This document shows positions 54,095-63,595 of a stretch of 64,000 nt of DNA, one piece after another (position 1 is the stretch's first letter; each line of letters starts with the position of its first letter). A model generated the notes under the pieces. That model saw nothing but the letters and a program-made list of their open reading frames with translations. It was not told the DNA's origin and ran no database searches. Location: the NCBI GenBank assembly GCA_019244185.1, contig JAFATB010000006.1:62001-126000 (forward strand), read 5' to 3'. This stretch comes from Acidobacteriota bacterium. GTDB taxonomy: Bacteria > Acidobacteriota > Thermoanaerobaculia > Gp7-AA8. A program made the position numbers and the translations under genes.

Positions 54095-54260
54095 GTCGTC
54101 ACAATGCTGAGCACGCGGCCTGCCAGAGTCAATAAATTCAGGCTCATCTGTATGTTAGGCAGTCAACGCTTGTAAAAGTGAAACCGTAAATCGGTAAAAC
54201 GTTGTAAAGACGCGGGCGGGGGCGCAGAATGCGCACAGAGGTCATCTCGAAAGTCGTGCC
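54095..54260. promoter_or_regulatory. aceBA / regulator divergent control region
   Basis: 166 nt with locally high A/T. ACGCTTGTAAAA (54166-54177) and AACGTTGTAAAGA (54198-54210) are near-copies 33 nt apart and resemble the TTTGCAAA core of RamB boxes; between them CCGTAAATCGGTAAAA has a shorter repeated GTAAA core. These are the best operator candidates for the adjacent ScfR/RamB-like protein, controlling both aceBA and its own gene. No exact -10/-35 pair is assigned. Confidence 0.55.
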
Positions 54261-55754
54261 ATGTCGCTGAAGCTCGGAACGAAAGTGCGCTCCGTCCGCC
54301 GCCGCGAGCAGATGACGCAGACGCAGCTCGCGGAGAAGCTGGAGATCTCGCCGAGCTACCTCAATCTCATCGAGAGCAACCAGCGCCCGCTGCCGGCGCA
54401 CCTGCTCGTGAAGCTCGCGCAGATCTTCCACGTCGATCTGCAGGCGTTCGCGGACGACAGCCATTCGCGGCTCGCGGACTCGCTGCAGGAAGTCTTCGCC
54501 GATCCGCTGCTCGAGGAGCACGGCATCACCACGAATGACGTGCGCGAGCTCGCCGAGAGTCCGGCCGCCTCGCGCGCGATCATCGCGCTCTATCAAACGT
54601 ACAAGAGCACGATCTCCTCGATGCGCGACCTCGCCTCGCAGCTCTACGACGGCCGCGCGTTCATGGGCGTCGATCCGTCGCACCTGCCGAGCGAAGAGGC
54701 GTCGGACGTCATTCAGGAGAACGTCAACTACTTTCCCGAGCTCGAGGCGGCAGCCGAGGAGCTGGCGCGGAGGGCGAAGCTCGACCGCGCGGATTTGTAT
54801 CGCTCGCTGGTCATGCACCTGCGCGGCAAGCACGGCGTCGAAGTCGCGCTGACGCCGGTCGCGCGCGACCGCGGCCTCCTGCGCCGCTACGATCCGAACG
54901 CGCGCGTGCTGTCGCTCTCGGAAGTCTTGCCGCCGTGGAGCCGGCAGTTCCAGATCGCGCATCAGCTCGGGCTCATCGAGGCCGCGCCGGTGATCGACGC
55001 GATCATCCAGCGCTCGCAGAAGAACCTCACCACGCCCGAGTCGGTGAAGCTCTGCCGCGTCGCGCTCGCGAACTACTTCGCCGGCGCGCTGCTGATGCCG
55101 TACGACGACTTTCTGCGCACCGCGGAAGAAGTGCGTTACGACATCGAGCTGCTGCAGCATCACTACACCGCGAGCTGGGAACAGGTCTGCCACCGTCTCA
55201 CGTCGCTGCGCCGCAACGGCGCGGCGGGCGTGCCGTTTCACTTCGTGCGCGTCGACATCGCGGGCAACATCTCCAAGCGCTTCTCCGGCACCGGCATCCG
55301 CTTCGCGCGCTTCTCCGGCTCGTGTCCGCGGTGGGACGTGCATGCGGCGTTTCTCACGCCGGGCCGCATCCGCACGCAGCTCTCGAAGATGCCGGACGGC
55401 ACGGCGTACTTCTGCATGGCGCGCACGATCCGCAAGAGCTACGGCTACGCCTCGGGCGACGCGCTGATGGCCGTCGGCATCGGCTGTCCGGTGAAGCACG
55501 CGCGGAAGCTCGTATACGCCGACGGCTACGATCTCGAGAACCTCGAGGCGGCCGTACCGATCGGCGTCACGTGCCGGTTGTGCGAGCGCGCCGACTGTGA
55601 ACAGCGCGCGTTTCCGCCGCTGCAGCACGGGCTCAAAGTCGACGAGAACGTGCGCGGACGCTCGTTCTACGCGCCGGTCGAAAGCGAGCCGCGCGAGGCG
55701 AACGCTCCCGCGGTGCGCCCCTCTCCGCGACGCGCCAAGCGTGCTCAAACGTAG
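54261..55754 (+). CDS. ScfR/RamB-like transcriptional regulator
   Basis: Encodes 497 residues. N-terminal XRE helix-turn-helix (residues 10-64, TQLAEKLEISPSYLNLIESNQRPLP), a middle region with a Peptidase_M78/ImmA-like segment, and a DUF2083-like C-terminal domain with four cysteines (GVTCRLCERADCEQRAF). The M78 stretch FQIAHQLGLIEAAP lacks the HEXXH zinc motif, so peptidase activity is unlikely. This architecture matches RamB of Corynebacterium and ScfR, which control acetate and short-chain fatty acid metabolism including aceA and aceB. Here it is divergent from aceBA, a strong contextual match. Confidence 0.88.
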   Translation: MSLKLGTKVRSVRRREQMTQTQLAEKLEISPSYLNLIESNQRPLPAHLLVKLAQIFHVDLQAFADDSHSRLADSLQEVFADPLLEEHGITTNDVRELAESPAASRAIIALYQTYKSTISSMRDLASQLYDGRAFMGVDPSHLPSEEASDVIQENVNYFPELEAAAEELARRAKLDRADLYRSLVMHLRGKHGVEVALTPVARDRGLLRRYDPNARVLSLSEVLPPWSRQFQIAHQLGLIEAAPVIDAIIQRSQKNLTTPESVKLCRVALANYFAGALLMPYDDFLRTAEEVRYDIELLQHHYTASWEQVCHRLTSLRRNGAAGVPFHFVRVDIAGNISKRFSGTGIRFARFSGSCPRWDVHAAFLTPGRIRTQLSKMPDGTAYFCMARTIRKSYGYASGDALMAVGIGCPVKHARKLVYADGYDLENLEAAVPIGVTCRLCERADCEQRAFPPLQHGLKVDENVRGRSFYAPVESEPREANAPAVRPSPRRAKRAQT

Positions 55755-55833
55755 GCGTTGCCGGAACTTTTTCGTACCGCTCGGGTAGGGAAGCAGTACA
55801 CTGGCGGCACTCCAGAATTACCGGGTCCCGTCC

Positions 55834-56301
55834 ATGTACCCATGCATACGGCGATTTTTCGTCTGGTCGGTTTTGCTTTCTTTCGCGATAGCCGTCGCCG
55901 GCTGTTCGATGCCCACGAAAGTGCGGTCGATGTTCGGCGGAGGCACGGAGTTCCGCGTCAACATCGCCCCGAACGCGAATGAAAACAGCGCCGTCGCCGT
56001 CGACGCGCTCGTCGTCTACGACGCCAAAGTCCTCGACCTCCTGCTGAAGACGAAATCGTCCGACTGGTTCGCGAAGAAGCAGCAGTTCCTCAGCGACTAC
56101 CGCGACGCGATCGACATCAAGAGCTGGGAGTGGATCCCGAGTCAGGCCGTGCCGAAGCAATCGCTCGAGTACCACGCCGGCGCGAAGAAGGTCCTCGTCT
56201 TTGCCGACTACTCCACCGCGGGCGACCATCGCGCCGCGATCGATCCGCAGCAAACGTTCACGCTCTACCTCGACACCCTGGACATGAAGGTGACCCCATG
56301 A
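55834..56301 (+). CDS. tssJ: type VI secretion lipoprotein TssJ
   Basis: Outer-membrane lipoprotein of the T6SS membrane complex, contacting TssM in the periplasm. 155 residues with a lipobox VAGC (Cys24) and a transthyretin-like beta-sandwich mature part (FRVNIAPNANENSAVAVDALVVYDAKVLDLL). Overlaps tssK (ATGA). First gene of the T6SS unit in this window. Confidence 0.9.
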   Translation: MYPCIRRFFVWSVLLSFAIAVAGCSMPTKVRSMFGGGTEFRVNIAPNANENSAVAVDALVVYDAKVLDLLLKTKSSDWFAKKQQFLSDYRDAIDIKSWEWIPSQAVPKQSLEYHAGAKKVLVFADYSTAGDHRAAIDPQQTFTLYLDTLDMKVTP

Positions 56302-57611
56302 CGACGGACCCCAATGCCTTGCCCGCCGCGGTGCACTGGTCGGAAGGAATGCTGCTCTCGCCGCATCACTTCCAGCGCGCCGCGCAACGCTGTGACGCGC
56401 TCCCGCACTATCACGCCTCGCTCGCCTCGCCATTCCACTGGGGCGTCGTGCGGTTCGAACGCAACCAGCCGCTCGGCACGCTGCTGAAGATCTTCGCCGT
56501 CGAGGCGGTGCTGCCCGACGGCCTCGTGGTCTCGCATCCGTCGCCGCTCGATCAGGCCTCGCTCGATCTCGAGCTCGATCTCGCGAAGCTGCAGCCGGAC
56601 GTCGAGCAGGGCAAGCGCACTGTCTACCTCGCCGTCGACCGCAAGGAGTTCGCGCGGCGCTACGACTTCAACGCCACCGAATCCGTGCCCGACGAGACGA
56701 CCGGCAAGGATCATCTCGACATCTCCGTGCTGCGCCCGCGGCTGCAGCTCGTGCTCGCGCGCGAGCTGCCGTCGTCGTACAGCGGCTTCCCGGTCGCGCG
56801 ACTCACGATCGCGGAAGGCGTCGTCAAGCAGCTGCCGTACGAGCCGCCGCGCCTCAGCGTCGGTTCCGACTCGGTCGTCCACAAGCGCTGCAGCGCGATC
56901 GCCTCGCGCCTGCGCCACACCGCTGAAGCGCGCGCCGCGCGCGCGAAGAACGATCTCGACGAGCGCCTGCTCGTGCACGGGCTCGTCGCCGCGCTGCCGC
57001 CGTTCGAGGCGCTGCTCGACTCCGGCGTCGCGCATCCCTTCGCGTTGTATCTCGCCGCGGCCACGCTCCTCGGGCATCTCTCGGCTGCCGGCGTCGTGCC
57101 GCAGCGTCTCAAGGCGTACATCCACGACGATCTCCTCGCGTCGTTCTCGGCAGTCGAAGCGGCGGCGGACGATCTGCTCCGCCGCACGATCAAGGAGAAC
57201 TGGCAGAGCTTCACGTTCACGCGCGACGACGACGAGTACCGCCTTGCCGTCAGCGAGGCGTGGGTCGGCCGCACGATTCACCTCGGCATCCGCGTGCCGA
57301 ACGGCGTCTCCGAAAACGACATCGACGAATGGGTGCGCAACAGCACCATCGGCCTCGGCTCGGACATGGATCGACTGCGCAGCCTGCGCGTCACCGGCCT
57401 GCGCCGCCATCCCATGCGCGAGGACGAGCTCCGTCCGGCGCCGGGCTGCGTCTTCTACACGCTCGAGACGCCGCCGGGATTCCGCGCCGACGCCGAGGAC
57501 CAGCTCGTGATCCACGATCGCGGCGGCGCGGCGCGACGCCGGCCTGAAGAAGTCTCGCTGTACGTGCCGCTCGCCGACGCCAAGTCCGACAACATCGTCC
57601 GGAGGGACTGA
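56298..57611 (+). CDS. tssK: type VI secretion baseplate protein TssK
   Basis: Baseplate subunit linking the tail to the TssJLM membrane complex. 437 residues with the family N-terminal VHWSEGMLLSPHHFQRAAQRCD and a C-terminal region with VFYTLETPPGFR. Start ATG overlaps the tssJ stop. 5 nt before tssL. Cytoplasmic. Confidence 0.95.
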   Translation: MTTDPNALPAAVHWSEGMLLSPHHFQRAAQRCDALPHYHASLASPFHWGVVRFERNQPLGTLLKIFAVEAVLPDGLVVSHPSPLDQASLDLELDLAKLQPDVEQGKRTVYLAVDRKEFARRYDFNATESVPDETTGKDHLDISVLRPRLQLVLARELPSSYSGFPVARLTIAEGVVKQLPYEPPRLSVGSDSVVHKRCSAIASRLRHTAEARAARAKNDLDERLLVHGLVAALPPFEALLDSGVAHPFALYLAAATLLGHLSAAGVVPQRLKAYIHDDLLASFSAVEAAADDLLRRTIKENWQSFTFTRDDDEYRLAVSEAWVGRTIHLGIRVPNGVSENDIDEWVRNSTIGLGSDMDRLRSLRVTGLRRHPMREDELRPAPGCVFYTLETPPGFRADAEDQLVIHDRGGAARRRPEEVSLYVPLADAKSDNIVRRD

Positions 57612-57616
57612 CCGCC

Positions 57617-58345
57617 GTGTTCCTCATGGAGAACTTTCACGAGTTCTACGCCGAGGTGCAGGCGCTCGCGGGGAGAATCGCCGTGGGTGAGCTGCGCGCG
57701 GCGGATGCTCGCCAGCGGCTTGTGCGGCTCGTCGACCGGCAGCAGATGGCGGCGGAGCGCGAAGGCGGCACGTACGCCGCGGAACTGTACCTCCGCGCAA
57801 AGTACGCGATGGCCGCGCTCGCGGACGAAGTCTTCCTTCGCGACCCGAACGTCGCCGGCGCGTGGATCGACGAGCTGCTCGAATCCGCGATCTTCGGCTC
57901 GCGCTGCGCCGGCGAGAAGTTCTTCGACGACATCGACGCGCTCCTCGGCGAGCGCAGCGCTGCCGCGGGCGAGCTCGCGCGCGTGTACCTCGCCGTGCTG
58001 TCACTCGGCTTCCAGGGCCGCTTCCGCGAATCGCTCGACGCCGACGTCGCGCTCGAGGAGTACCGCCGCAAGCTGTATCGCGTGATCTACGCGCGCGACG
58101 CGCGCATCGATCCCGAGGAGAAGGTCTTCCCGGCCGCATACGCGGCGACGTTCTTCGACAGCAGCCGTTCCGAGCTGCCGTATCTGCGGCCGTGGGTCGT
58201 CACGATCTGCGTCATCTTCGTGCTCTGGATCGTCGCCGCGGATCTCATCTGGCGCGACGCGACCGCGGGCATCGCCACGCAGATCGACAACGTCCTCGAA
58301 GCCGCCGCGTCGATCGGAAACACGGGCACCGGAGGCTCGCGATGA
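57617..58345 (+). CDS. tssL: type VI secretion inner-membrane protein TssL (DotU)
   Basis: DotU/IcmH family, 242 residues, a cytoplasmic helical domain (residues 1-185, with AKYAMAALADEVFLRD) then one C-terminal transmembrane helix (about 193-213, WVVTICVIFVLWIVAADLIW). No peptidoglycan-binding extension. GTG start at 57617, with an in-frame ATG at 57626. Overlaps the tssM start (ATGA). Its partners are TssM and TssK. Confidence 0.93.
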   Translation: MFLMENFHEFYAEVQALAGRIAVGELRAADARQRLVRLVDRQQMAAEREGGTYAAELYLRAKYAMAALADEVFLRDPNVAGAWIDELLESAIFGSRCAGEKFFDDIDALLGERSAAAGELARVYLAVLSLGFQGRFRESLDADVALEEYRRKLYRVIYARDARIDPEEKVFPAAYAATFFDSSRSELPYLRPWVVTICVIFVLWIVAADLIWRDATAGIATQIDNVLEAAASIGNTGTGGSR

Positions 58346-61300
58346 TGCTGCTCGCGAAAGCCTCGCTCTGGCCGTACGCGCTCGCGCTGGTCGTGCTGCT
58401 CGCGCTGCTCATTGTCGTCCTCCTCGTCGTGCTGCTGTGGAAGGCGTCGCGCAAAGAGCAGATCGCCGACGCCGACGAGCCGCCGGAAGAAGCGCAGAAC
58501 GACGACGCGCCGCAATCCGTCGCCGCCGCACAGGCGAGCGGCGACGCGGTCGGCATCACGTCCGCGTTCCGCCGCGCGCGCGAGACGATGAACGACGTCT
58601 CCGACGGCGATCCGTACCGCACGGCGGTGTTCCTCCTCGCCGGCGCCGACGGCTCGCGCACGCCGGGCTTCCTCCGTCAGGTGGCGGGGCGCGAGCTCGA
58701 ATACGTCACCGACGATCCGGTGAGCGAAGGACTCGCGTTCGGCGAAGGCAACAGCTTCCTCTTCTTCGATGACGGCGTCGTGCTCGATCTCGCCGGCGAG
58801 CCGGTGCTCGCGGCGAGCGGCACGGGCTCGGACGGGAAGCGCTGGAAGACGATGCTGCGCCACGTCGCCGAGCTGCGTCCGAAGCGCCCGGCCGACGGCG
58901 TCATCGTCACCGTCCACGCTTCCGAGCTGCTCGCCGCGCAACGCGATCCGTCGTCGTTCGCGCTCGCCGCGCGCGCCGATCAGCTGCATCGCCGCTTGTG
59001 GGATCTGCAGCGCGAGCTCGGCTTCCGCCTGCCGGTGTACGTGCTCGTCACCGGCTGCGAAGAGCTCACCGGCTTCACCGACGTCTGCGCCGCGATGCCG
59101 GCCGCCGCGCGCGGGCAGATGCTCGGCTGGTCGAATGCGGACGGCATTCAGGCGCCGTATCGCGCGGAGCGCGTCGACGAGGCGTTCGCGCAACTGCACG
59201 ACCAGCTCGGCAATCTGCAGATGCAGCTCTTCGCAAACGCGGCGTGTCCGGCGGGCGTCCTGCAGTTCCCGTGGTCGATCCGCGCGCTGCATCAGCCGAT
59301 GCGCACGTTCCTCGGACATCTCTTCCGCACGAGCGCACATCAGGAGAGCGCGATCCCGCGCGGCTTCTACTTCTGCGGCGCGTTCGGCGGCGCGACGGCA
59401 TTCATCAGCGAGCTGCTCGAACAGAAAGTGTTCCCCGAAGTCGGCCTCGCATTGCCGACGTCGCGCACGCGGCTGGCGCAGACACGAAAAGTCCGCACGC
59501 TGCAGTTCGCCGCGGCGTCGCTCGCGCTCATTGCCGCGAGCGGCCTCACGTTCGCGTACCGCTCGTTCCATCGGGAGAACGAGGAGCTGCAGCGCGTCTT
59601 CGACCAGTCGGAAGCGGCGCTCGGCCGCGAGTCGCGTCCCGACGCGCGCGTCGCCGAAGAGCACGCGGCCGCGGAGATCCTCGACAGCATCGGACACCTC
59701 ACCTTCCGCCGTTACTGGTCCGTGTTCGTGCCGTCGTCGTGGCCGGTCCTCACGGAGTTCGACGCGCGCATGGAAGACGCGCTCGGCCGCACGTTCAGCA
59801 TCGTCGTGCTCGACGCGATCCGCCAGCGCATCGACGATCACATCGAGAAAGCGATGAACGACGCGACCACGCGCATCGTGCCGGCCGATTCGCGCATGGC
59901 CATGCGGCAGCAGCGCATCGCGGCCGCGTCGCTTTCGGGCGAAGACGGGCGCGTGCTGCCGGTCGATCAGATGCCCGACTTCCGCGTGCTCAGCACCTTC
60001 GTCTCCGACATGCGCCAGGCGGAGATGAACGGCCGCCGCCTCAACGAGATCGCCACGCCGGGTCGCGGCGATCTGCGCGCGCTGGCCGGACTCGCGGCGT
60101 ACGCGTTCGGGCAGGAGCTCTCGTCGAAGTTCTTCCAGCGCTCGTATCTCTACGAGGCGACGCTGCGCAACGCGACGTACACGCGGCGCTTCGATCCCGC
60201 GCGCTACCGCGACCGCGCGGACCGCACGCTGCGCGAGCTGACGTCCGACTTTTACCAGAGCCTCTTCGACCGCAACCCGTTCGGCCTGCGCGTGCGGCAG
60301 CTCGTGCGCGAGCTCGATCCCGCGACGCTCGATGCGCACGGCTCGCGCGAGTCGGAAGTCGAGCGCTTCCGCCACATCACCGACACCCTGCATACGGTAC
60401 AGACCGATCTCGCCGGCCCCGAGCTGCAGTGGGCGTTCCGCCCCGACTTCGATCTCGGCCCCGCGTACGGCTCCGTCATCAGCGCGGTGAAGCAATCGGC
60501 GCTCTTCCAGCCCGAGACCGCGGACATGCTGAAGGCGTCGGCCGAGTCGAACTGGGCCGACTTCACGATGCAGCTCACGACGCCGACGGCGCTCAGCTGG
60601 CCGGTGCTCACCGTCCACGACGGACGGGCGGAGAAGCGGCTTTCCGCCGAGACGCAGGGGCTGCAGTCCGCGCTGGAGGGCTTCCTCAATCAAAGCTTCG
60701 TCTCGCGCGCGAACGGCCAGCGCCAGCTCGTGACCTCGTTCACGCCGGCTACGCGCGTGACGTGGGATCCGCGGCTGCTGCAGCAGGCCAGCGCGACGTA
60801 TCAGGCGTTCCAGCGCTTCAACGAGAACGGCCTCAAGCTGTTCCGGCCGGAGATGCAGGATGCGGTCGTCTTCGCCGCGCAGCAACGGCTCGGCGCGCAG
60901 ATGAACGACCTGCTCGTCGACGCGCAGACGCTCGACGACGTCACCCCGCCGGCGACGAACGCGATGATGGAGCAGCAGCTCCAGTCCGACGTCGAGCGCT
61001 TCACGGCCGCGCATCAGCCGCTGAAGGACAACTACGACGCGTTCACGCGCGCGCGGCTGTACGACGAGCGTACCGCGCTCGTCACCGCGACGACGCACGA
61101 GGCGCAGCGCCTCCTCGCCGCCACCGACGCGCTGCTCGAACGGCAGGCGCCGTACACGCCGCGCGCCGGCAACCTGACGTGGTGGGACGGCAAGTCGCCC
61201 GCGTCGCCCGCCGCGTGGGACGCGCGCGATGCCGCTGACCTCACGACGTATCTCGACAACACGCGCCTGCGCACCGCGCGCATCGCGCAGTTCTACGCGA

Positions 61301-62439
61301 AGCCGCTGCTCTCGTTCTTCGACGAGATGGGCGCCGCCGATCTGCCGGAGAGCGCCGCGCTCGTGACGAAGTGGCAGTCGATCGTCGACGACCTCGCCGA
61401 CTACGACGCGAAGAAGCCGGGCAACGCGCCCGCCGCGCTCGAGGAGTACATCAGCGGTCGGATGGCGAAGGTCACGCTCGCCGACTGCAGCGCCGCGGAG
61501 CTGACCGCGCGCCCCCAGCGCGCCAGCGGCTACTTCGCGGCGCGCCTCACCGATCTCTCGCGTCAGGTCTCCGCGCGCTGCGCGACGCAGGCCGCGCACG
61601 AGGCGCGCGCGCTCTACGCCGACCTCGCGCGCTTCTACGACCAGCGTCTCGCCGGACGCTATCCGTTCGCCGCGGAGCCGCCGCGCCAGCCGGGACAACC
61701 GGAAGCGGATCCGGAAGACGTGCGCAACTTCTATCGCCGCTTCAGCGCGGCGGACGCGCTCTTCAACTCGATTCCCGCCGACAGCGCGAGCGCGACCTCG
61801 CTCGCCGACGCGCGGCGCTTCCTCAAGCAGATGCGCGACGTGCGTCCGTTCTTCGCCGCGTTCCTCGACGCGCCGAAGCCGCAGCGCACGCCCGCCTACG
61901 ATCTCGAGACCGAGTTCCGCACGCTGCAGCAGCGCGAGCTCGGCGGCAACGAGATCATCCGCTGGGCGCTCAGCGTCGCCGATGAAACGGTGACCGATCG
62001 CGAGAAGGCGCAGAAGCTCCGCTGGACGCCGGGACAGCCGGTGCGTCTCTCGATCCGCTGGGCCAGCGACGCGCCGCACGTGCCGGTGATGCATGAAGGC
62101 CGGCGCGGCATGACCGTCGACGGCCGCACGGTGACGTACGAGTACTCGAACCGCTGGGCGCTGCTCGCCGCGCTCGCCGATCTTCGCGCGCGCACCGAGG
62201 ACCTGGGGCCCGTCGGCGAAGTGCCGCCGGTGACGCTCGCGCTCACGGTCGACACGAAGCCCGCGGCGACGGACGACGACGAGAAAGACAAAGAAAAGAA
62301 GAACGTCGTCATCGAGCCGGCGCAGCTCTTCATGCGCATCGCGCTGCTGACGCCGGAAGGCGCGCCGCTCGACGTGCCCGACTTTCCGACGACGCCCGCG
62401 CCCGCGCTGCCGACCGTGATCGCCGAGGATTTGCCATGA
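58342..62439 (+). CDS. tssM: type VI secretion inner-membrane protein TssM (IcmF)
   Basis: 1365 residues. One N-terminal helix (about 8-33), a cytoplasmic segment with IcmF-related features (VYVLVTGCEELTGFTD, FPWSIRAL), a second helix (about 389-407), and a large periplasmic part that contacts TssJ. The usual P-loop of TssM is not intact: the corresponding stretch reads FLLAGADGSRTPGFLR, without GxxGxGKS/T, so ATP binding is probably lost, as in some homologs. Overlaps tssA (ATGA). Confidence 0.93.
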   Translation: MMLLAKASLWPYALALVVLLALLIVVLLVVLLWKASRKEQIADADEPPEEAQNDDAPQSVAAAQASGDAVGITSAFRRARETMNDVSDGDPYRTAVFLLAGADGSRTPGFLRQVAGRELEYVTDDPVSEGLAFGEGNSFLFFDDGVVLDLAGEPVLAASGTGSDGKRWKTMLRHVAELRPKRPADGVIVTVHASELLAAQRDPSSFALAARADQLHRRLWDLQRELGFRLPVYVLVTGCEELTGFTDVCAAMPAAARGQMLGWSNADGIQAPYRAERVDEAFAQLHDQLGNLQMQLFANAACPAGVLQFPWSIRALHQPMRTFLGHLFRTSAHQESAIPRGFYFCGAFGGATAFISELLEQKVFPEVGLALPTSRTRLAQTRKVRTLQFAAASLALIAASGLTFAYRSFHRENEELQRVFDQSEAALGRESRPDARVAEEHAAAEILDSIGHLTFRRYWSVFVPSSWPVLTEFDARMEDALGRTFSIVVLDAIRQRIDDHIEKAMNDATTRIVPADSRMAMRQQRIAAASLSGEDGRVLPVDQMPDFRVLSTFVSDMRQAEMNGRRLNEIATPGRGDLRALAGLAAYAFGQELSSKFFQRSYLYEATLRNATYTRRFDPARYRDRADRTLRELTSDFYQSLFDRNPFGLRVRQLVRELDPATLDAHGSRESEVERFRHITDTLHTVQTDLAGPELQWAFRPDFDLGPAYGSVISAVKQSALFQPETADMLKASAESNWADFTMQLTTPTALSWPVLTVHDGRAEKRLSAETQGLQSALEGFLNQSFVSRANGQRQLVTSFTPATRVTWDPRLLQQASATYQAFQRFNENGLKLFRPEMQDAVVFAAQQRLGAQMNDLLVDAQTLDDVTPPATNAMMEQQLQSDVERFTAAHQPLKDNYDAFTRARLYDERTALVTATTHEAQRLLAATDALLERQAPYTPRAGNLTWWDGKSPASPAAWDARDAADLTTYLDNTRLRTARIAQFYAKPLLSFFDEMGAADLPESAALVTKWQSIVDDLADYDAKKPGNAPAALEEYISGRMAKVTLADCSAAELTARPQRASGYFAARLTDLSRQVSARCATQAAHEARALYADLARFYDQRLAGRYPFAAEPPRQPGQPEADPEDVRNFYRRFSAADALFNSIPADSASATSLADARRFLKQMRDVRPFFAAFLDAPKPQRTPAYDLETEFRTLQQRELGGNEIIRWALSVADETVTDREKAQKLRWTPGQPVRLSIRWASDAPHVPVMHEGRRGMTVDGRTVTYEYSNRWALLAALADLRARTEDLGPVGEVPPVTLALTVDTKPAATDDDEKDKEKKNVVIEPAQLFMRIALLTPEGAPLDVPDFPTTPAPALPTVIAEDLP

Positions 62440-63518
62440 CCGATACCGCGTACGACCCTGTCGCCTTCGAGCTCGCGCCGCTCGTCGAGCCGCTGCCGGG
62501 CGAGAACCCCGGCGGCGTGTGGCTCCGCTTCGAGCCGTTGTACGACGAAGTGCGTCGCATGCGTGAGTCGGACGATCCGGCGTTGCCGCGCGGCGTGTGG
62601 CAGCGCGAGCTCAAACGCGCCGACTGGCCGGGCATCGTCGAGAGAACAACCGAGGCGCTGGCGACGAAGTCGAAAGACCTTCAGCTCGCGGCGTGGCTCA
62701 CCGAGGCGTGGCTGCATCTGCACGGCTTCCCGGGACTCGACGCCGGATTGCGCCTGCTGGCCGCGCTCTGCACCGAACTGTGGGATCACCTCTATCCGCC
62801 GCTCGACGAAGGCGTCGACGCGCGCCTCGCGCCGATCTCGTGGGTCGCGGACAAGCTCGCGCTGCCGCTCAAGCAGGTGGCGATCACCGCGCCCGCGGGC
62901 GAGGACGACGCGCCGTACGCGTGGGTCGACTCCGAGCTCGCGCTCTATCAGGCGAACCTCGCCAAGTCGAAGCCGGGCACGCCGCCGGAGACCGGCGTCG
63001 TCACGCATCCGAAATTTCTCGTCAGCGTGTCGATGACGCCCGCGCCGTGGTACGCGACGCTCGCCAGCGAGCTGGCCGGCGTCCTCGGCGCGCTCGAGAG
63101 TCTCGAAGGCGTGCTGATCGACCGCGCCGGTGAAGAGGCAGTGCCGAGCTTCGCGCCGCTGCGCGATCCATTGATGGCCATTCATTCGTTCGTCGCGCGC
63201 GTTCTTGCGGAACGCGTCCAGAGCGGCGAGCTGCCCGAATGGGCGGTCAGCGAGAAAGCCGCGCCGTTCGAAGCGGCGGCCGAGCTCGCCGGGCAGCCGC
63301 GCGGAGGCGGCCCGATCACCAGCCGCGCCGAAGCCTTCCAGCGTCTGCGCGAATCCGCCGAATACCTCATGCGCACCGAGCCGCACAGTCCCGTGCCGTA
63401 CCTCGTGCGCCGCGCCATCTCGTGGGAGCACATGTCACTCGCCGAGCTCCTTGAAGAACTGCTCACCAAGACCAGCGATCTCGCGGCGATCTACGCGCTG
63501 CTCGGGATCAAGAAATAG
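62436..63518 (+). CDS. tssA: type VI secretion protein TssA
   Basis: 360 residues with the ImpA N-terminal domain (LVEPLPGENPGGVWLRFEPLYDEVR, DWPGIVERTTEALATKSKDLQLAAWLTEAWL). TssA caps the distal end of the growing sheath. The C-terminal helical domain is short (PYLVRRAISWEHMSLAELLEELL), as in the TssA2-like class. Overlaps tssM. 77 nt separate it from tssB; that gap holds a tiny frame (ATG ACC TGA after ggagg), probably not functional. Confidence 0.92.
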   Translation: MTDTAYDPVAFELAPLVEPLPGENPGGVWLRFEPLYDEVRRMRESDDPALPRGVWQRELKRADWPGIVERTTEALATKSKDLQLAAWLTEAWLHLHGFPGLDAGLRLLAALCTELWDHLYPPLDEGVDARLAPISWVADKLALPLKQVAITAPAGEDDAPYAWVDSELALYQANLAKSKPGTPPETGVVTHPKFLVSVSMTPAPWYATLASELAGVLGALESLEGVLIDRAGEEAVPSFAPLRDPLMAIHSFVARVLAERVQSGELPEWAVSEKAAPFEAAAELAGQPRGGGPITSRAEAFQRLRESAEYLMRTEPHSPVPYLVRRAISWEHMSLAELLEELLTKTSDLAAIYALLGIKK

Positions 63519-63595
63519 CCGGAGGATGCCATGACCTGAACCGCGATCTGCTCCGCATCCCGCCCGTACCACAGACCTCTTGAAGGAGGAGACGA

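Noticed and set aside
58087..62094. 1335-residue open frame opposite tssM
   Set aside because: Pure antisense shadow of GC-rich coding DNA: Arg/Glu/Leu-rich low-diversity translation without motifs, covering a clear tssM/tssL on the other strand.
63526..63540. Tiny frames (ATG CCA TGA, ATG ACC TGA) after a GGAGG between tssA and tssB
   Set aside because: Two-codon frames cannot be supported as genes; a possible leader-peptide role is untestable from sequence alone.
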